Shown in pieces: positions 32,736 through 33,640 of a stretch of DNA of 33,640 nt. A model generated the notes under the pieces. That model was not told the origin of the DNA and made no database searches. It saw only the letters and a list, made by a program, of their open reading frames with translations. Every line of letters starts with the position of its first letter. Position 1 is the first letter of the stretch. The stretch is taken from contig NZ_PZJP01000004.1 in NCBI RefSeq assembly GCF_003206645.1, forward strand, positions 178,310 to 211,949. The letters run 5' to 3'. This stretch comes from Salinicola aestuarinus (GTDB lineage Bacteria; Pseudomonadota; Gammaproteobacteria; Pseudomonadales; Halomonadaceae). The position numbers and the translations under genes are program-made.

Positions 32736-32805
32736 TGGTTAATCTATTCAACCGCCGATTTATAGCGTTTCGATATTCGAGTCCGATAGGTCAACAGGAG
32801 GCTTC

Positions 32806-33582
32806 ATGAGCAAGTTCGCGTTGGAAGAGGTTCTCAGCGTTCATCACTGGAACGATACCCTTTTCAGCTTTCGCACCACGCGTGAGAGAAGCCTGCGGTT
32901 CAAGAACGGCCAGTTCGTGATGATCGGGCTCGAGGTCGAAGGCAAGCCGCTGGTGCGCGCCTACTCCGTGGCAAGCCCCAACTATGAAGACCACCTCGAA
33001 TTTTTCAGCATCAAGGTACAGGACGGCCCGCTGACCTCCCGCTTGCAGCACCTGAAAGTGGGCGATCAAATCATGGTCAGCCGCAAGCCTACCGGAACCC
33101 TGGTCTGCGACGACCTGCTGCCCGGCCGCAATCTCTACATGCTCTCGACCGGCACGGGGCTTGCGCCGTTTCTGAGCCTGATTCAGGACCCGGAAGTCTA
33201 CGAGCGATTCGAGAAGGTGGTCCTGATTCATGGGGTGCGCAGCGTCAGCGAACTCGCCTACGCCGATTTCATCTCCGAGGAGCTGCCGGCGCACGAATAT
33301 CTCGGCGACGAGATTCGCGAGAAGCTGGTCTACTACCCGACCGTCACCCGTGAAGCGTTCCACACGACCGGACGTCTGACCGACCATATCCGCAGCGGCA
33401 AGCTGTTCGAGGATACCGGTCTGCCGCCGCTGGACCCGAAGCAGGATCGCGCGATGATCTGCGGCAGTCCCGCCATGCTCGATGAGACCAGCGGCCTGCT
33501 TGACGAGCTGGGTTTTGCGATCTCTCCGCGCATGGGCGAGCCCGGTGACTACGTCATCGAGCGTGCCTTCGTCGAGAAGTGA
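32806..33582 (+). CDS. fpr: Ferredoxin--NADP+ reductase
   Basis: This flavoprotein transfers electrons between NADPH and ferredoxin or flavodoxin, serving redox-stress defence and iron-sulfur maintenance. The FAD domain has the binding motif RAYSVASPNYEDHLEF (~50) and GPLTSRLQHLKVGDQI. The NADP domain has LSTGTGLAPFLSLIQDPEVY (~115) and ICGSPAMLDE. The C-terminus is VIERAFVEK, the Azotobacter/Pseudomonas type that extends beyond the aromatic residue, not the E. coli type ending in Trp. Length is 258 residues, as in that subgroup. AGGAGG lies four bases before the ATG. The gene is divergent from finR, with a LysR site and an activator-type promoter between them. Confidence 0.96.
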   Translation: MSKFALEEVLSVHHWNDTLFSFRTTRERSLRFKNGQFVMIGLEVEGKPLVRAYSVASPNYEDHLEFFSIKVQDGPLTSRLQHLKVGDQIMVSRKPTGTLVCDDLLPGRNLYMLSTGTGLAPFLSLIQDPEVYERFEKVVLIHGVRSVSELAYADFISEELPAHEYLGDEIREKLVYYPTVTREAFHTTGRLTDHIRSGKLFEDTGLPPLDPKQDRAMICGSPAMLDETSGLLDELGFAISPRMGEPGDYVIERAFVEK

Positions 33583-33593
33583 ACGGCATGTGA

Positions 33594-33623
33594 GGGTTCC
33601 GGCCGCCACGGCGCCGGCAACCC
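33594..33623 (+). terminator. Hairpin after fpr
   Basis: GGGTT (33594-33598) plus CCGGC (33599-33603) pair with GCCGG (33613-33617) and AACCC (33619-33623), with one bulged C. Six A residues (33625-33630) follow on the plus strand, which is not a U-tract for fpr. They may be the U-tract of a minus-strand gene beyond the window edge. Confidence 0.5.
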
Positions 33624-33640
33624 GAAAAAAGCCCTCGTCG

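Overview
The window looks like a chromosomal segment of a GC-rich, aerobic, heterotrophic, motile gammaproteobacterium, most probably a member of the Halomonadaceae (Halomonas, Salinicola, Kushneria or Chromohalobacter type). This is an inference. It rests on the xseB-ispA-dxs cluster, the finR/fpr divergent pair, a TAXI-type TRAP transporter, an aapJQMP amino-acid transporter, paired SMR pumps and the base composition. No rRNA, tRNA, CRISPR array, insertion sequence or phage gene is visible, and gene order and codon use look like core chromosome throughout.

Layout. 1-2753: serA (serine synthesis) and a zinc alcohol dehydrogenase, both on the minus strand. 3189-7230: plus-strand xseB-ispA-dxs-djlA block (DNA repair nuclease subunit, isoprenoid precursor synthesis, co-chaperone) closed by a strong intrinsic terminator. 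7397-9340: a small methyltransferase-like gene whose end overlaps a convergent TetR gene; the TetR gene diverges from two overlapping SMR efflux genes across a clear palindromic operator. 9465-9953: DUF421/YetF-like membrane protein.

10009-18636 (minus strand): a co-directional five-gene block in the order ABC exporter > sensor kinase > sigma-54 response regulator > TAXI binding protein > fused TRAP permease. The first three genes overlap by a few bases. A canonical -24/-12 promoter and an upstream palindrome lie between the regulator and the binding protein. The two-component system therefore probably switches on the transporter next door through RpoN. This is the most complete regulatory circuit in the window.

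18837-22559: hemolysin III/PAQR membrane protein and ribA (minus), then hemE with a DCC thiol-oxidoreductase-like gene and a VanZ-like gene (plus, overlapping). A 22-bp tandem repeat lies between the divergent ribA and hemE.

22875-31713 (plus): a probable general amino-acid ABC transporter aapJQMP behind a candidate sigma-54 promoter, a host-attachment-family protein, and two tandem paralogous chemoreceptors. Each receptor has a sigma-28-like promoter and carries the full amino-acid-binding residue pattern of dCache_1 receptors. Uptake and chemotaxis toward amino acids thus appear to sit side by side. 31729-33582: finR (LysR) and fpr (ferredoxin-NADP+ reductase) diverge across a LysR-type site placed as expected for activation of fpr.

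No obviously novel defence or mobile system was found. The most interesting material is regulatory: the sigma-54/TAXI circuit with its coupled ABC exporter, the tandem amino-acid receptors with a conserved promoter-proximal inverted repeat, the TetR/SMR operator with tandem half-sites, and the ribA-hemE repeat. All start choices, promoters and operators are predictions read from sequence.
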